Shown here: positions 4,936 to 5,312 of the stretch, in pieces
Layout: each line of letters begins with the position of its first letter
Numbering within the stretch: the stretch's first letter is position 1
Source of the DNA: Actinomycetota bacterium
GTDB taxonomy: Bacteria > Actinomycetota > Humimicrobiia > Humimicrobiales > Humimicrobiaceae
NCBI GenBank assembly: GCA_018897225.1
Contig: JAHILC010000230.1
Coordinates: 1-5,312, forward strand
DNA length: 5,312 bases
Direction: 5' to 3'
Position numbers and translations under genes: made by a program
The notes under the pieces: model-generated
Told to the model about the DNA's origin: nothing
Seen by the model: only the letters and a program-made list of their open reading frames with translations
The model's database searches: none

Positions 4936-5063
4936 ATTTAGAAGAAATAAGAAAAGAAATCAGCAGAGCTAAGAAATCATTAAATTCTGCAAAAATTCTA
5001 GCTTCAATTCAAGATGACAGATTCAGGACCGATTATGATATACATGACTACCCGTACGCTTGA
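4932..5063 (+). pseudogene. HEPN-domain toxin relic (43 codons)
   Basis: Starts with an ATG overlapping the MNT stop by four bases. The first 22 residues, MNLEEIRKEISRAKKSLNSA onward to KILA, match the first helix of HEPN (PF05168) proteins paired with MNT antitoxins. The full domain is about 120-135 residues, but here the frame reaches TGA after 43. The end, RFRTDYDIHDY, resembles the conserved C-terminal R-x-x-x-DY segment of the same family, which suggests that the middle of the gene was deleted in place. The R-x4-6-H catalytic motif is absent, so no RNase activity is expected. It could still be translated as a short helical peptide. Confidence 0.6.
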
Positions 5064-5088
5064 CAATTCTTTGTTTCTTTGTTATAAC
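5060..5088 (+). promoter_or_regulatory. Consensus sigma-70/sigma-A promoter
   Basis: TTGACA at 5060-5065 and TATAAC at 5083-5088 are spaced by exactly 17 bases, the best promoter in the window. The -35 overlaps the stop codon of the HEPN relic. The -10 sits in a perfect ten-base palindrome, TGTTATAACA (5080-5089). It points at the AbrB-like gene starting at 5152, giving a leader of roughly 55-60 bases. The palindrome could be an operator for that DNA-binding protein, an inference. Confidence 0.75.
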
Positions 5089-5151
5089 ACAATCAAAGAA
5101 AATGAGTATAACTTTTTTGATTTTACATATACCATGAAGGGAGAAATGTTT

Positions 5152-5312
5152 ATGTCGCAAACAGTCCAAACAGGGGTGAGCCTCATGATTAAAAAACGTA
5201 TTTCAGTATCGCAAAAACGCCAAATAACTATTCCTATTGAGTTTTTTAATAGCATTGGCATCGGTAAAGAAGTAGATTGCTACGTCCAAAACAATGCCAT
5301 TGTTATACGCTC
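5152..5312 (+). CDS. AbrB/MazE-type DNA-binding protein, N-terminal part (cut by window end)
   Basis: Fifty-three codons are visible before the window ends. From residue 12 the sequence MIKKRISVSQKRQITIP, then EFFNSIGIGKEVDCYV and AIVIR, is a typical swapped-hairpin AbrB (SpoVT/MazE-like) DNA-binding domain, with the QITIP strand and the GIGKEV turn. Such proteins are transition-state regulators or antitoxins, and a toxin gene may follow outside the window. Three in-frame ATGs precede the domain. ATG 5152 is chosen because AGGGAG ends eight bases before it. ATG 5185, five bases after GGGGTGA and just at the domain boundary, is a real alternative. ATG 5146 is too close to the ribosome binding site. 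Codon choice (CGC, CGT, TCG, GTC, ATC) is less AT-biased than the other genes here, hinting at a different origin. Confidence 0.85.
   Translation, partial: MSQTVQTGVSLMIKKRISVSQKRQITIPIEFFNSIGIGKEVDCYVQNNAIVIR

Overview
The window is an AT-rich stretch of bacterial accessory DNA. I see SEC-C, YgiT-type, MNT/HEPN, DUF4143 and AbrB-like genes, a textbook sigma-70/sigma-A type promoter (TTGACA-17-TATAAC) and a strong AGGAGG ribosome binding site. A low-GC anaerobic, possibly thermophilic, Bacillota-like genome would fit, but the sequence does not fix the lineage and there is no housekeeping marker.

Layout. 21-536 encodes a small zinc-binding protein with a C-terminal SEC-C motif. 537-1642 has no intact gene. 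It holds a decayed DDE transposase C-terminus (929-1334, 5'-truncated and frameshifted near 1112-1118), a 16-bp inverted repeat bracketing part of it, and a promoter-like 39-bp sequence that recurs near 4640. 1643-2938 is an intact orphan AAA+ ATPase of the DUF4143 type with a PD-(D/E)XK-like C-terminus. 3066-3512 and 3496-3933 form an overlapping MntA/HepT (MNT nucleotidyltransferase / HEPN ribonuclease) toxin-antitoxin operon with all diagnostic residues, followed by a possible terminator.

3934-4369 is non-coding or relic DNA. It holds a long imperfect hairpin (4037-4099), a possible IS3-family end, a promoter-overlapping dyad (4160-4194) and the tail of a DUF4258 toxin gene. 4370-4612 is the YgiT-type zinc-finger antitoxin that would have paired with that toxin. 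4693-4935 and 4932-5063 are a second MNT/HEPN pair. Its antitoxin has a shortened N-terminus and its HEPN toxin is reduced to about 43 codons. A strong promoter overlaps the end of that relic and leads into the start of an AbrB/MazE-type DNA-binding protein (5152 to the window edge), whose codon use is visibly less AT-rich.

Taken together, this looks like a defence/toxin-antitoxin island with one intact two-gene system, two systems whose toxin has decayed while the antitoxin survives, transposon debris, and a possible further antitoxin gene at the right edge. I do not see clear evidence of a wholly new system. The most interesting signals are the repeated asymmetric loss of toxins and the unexplained dyad and repeat structures between the modules.
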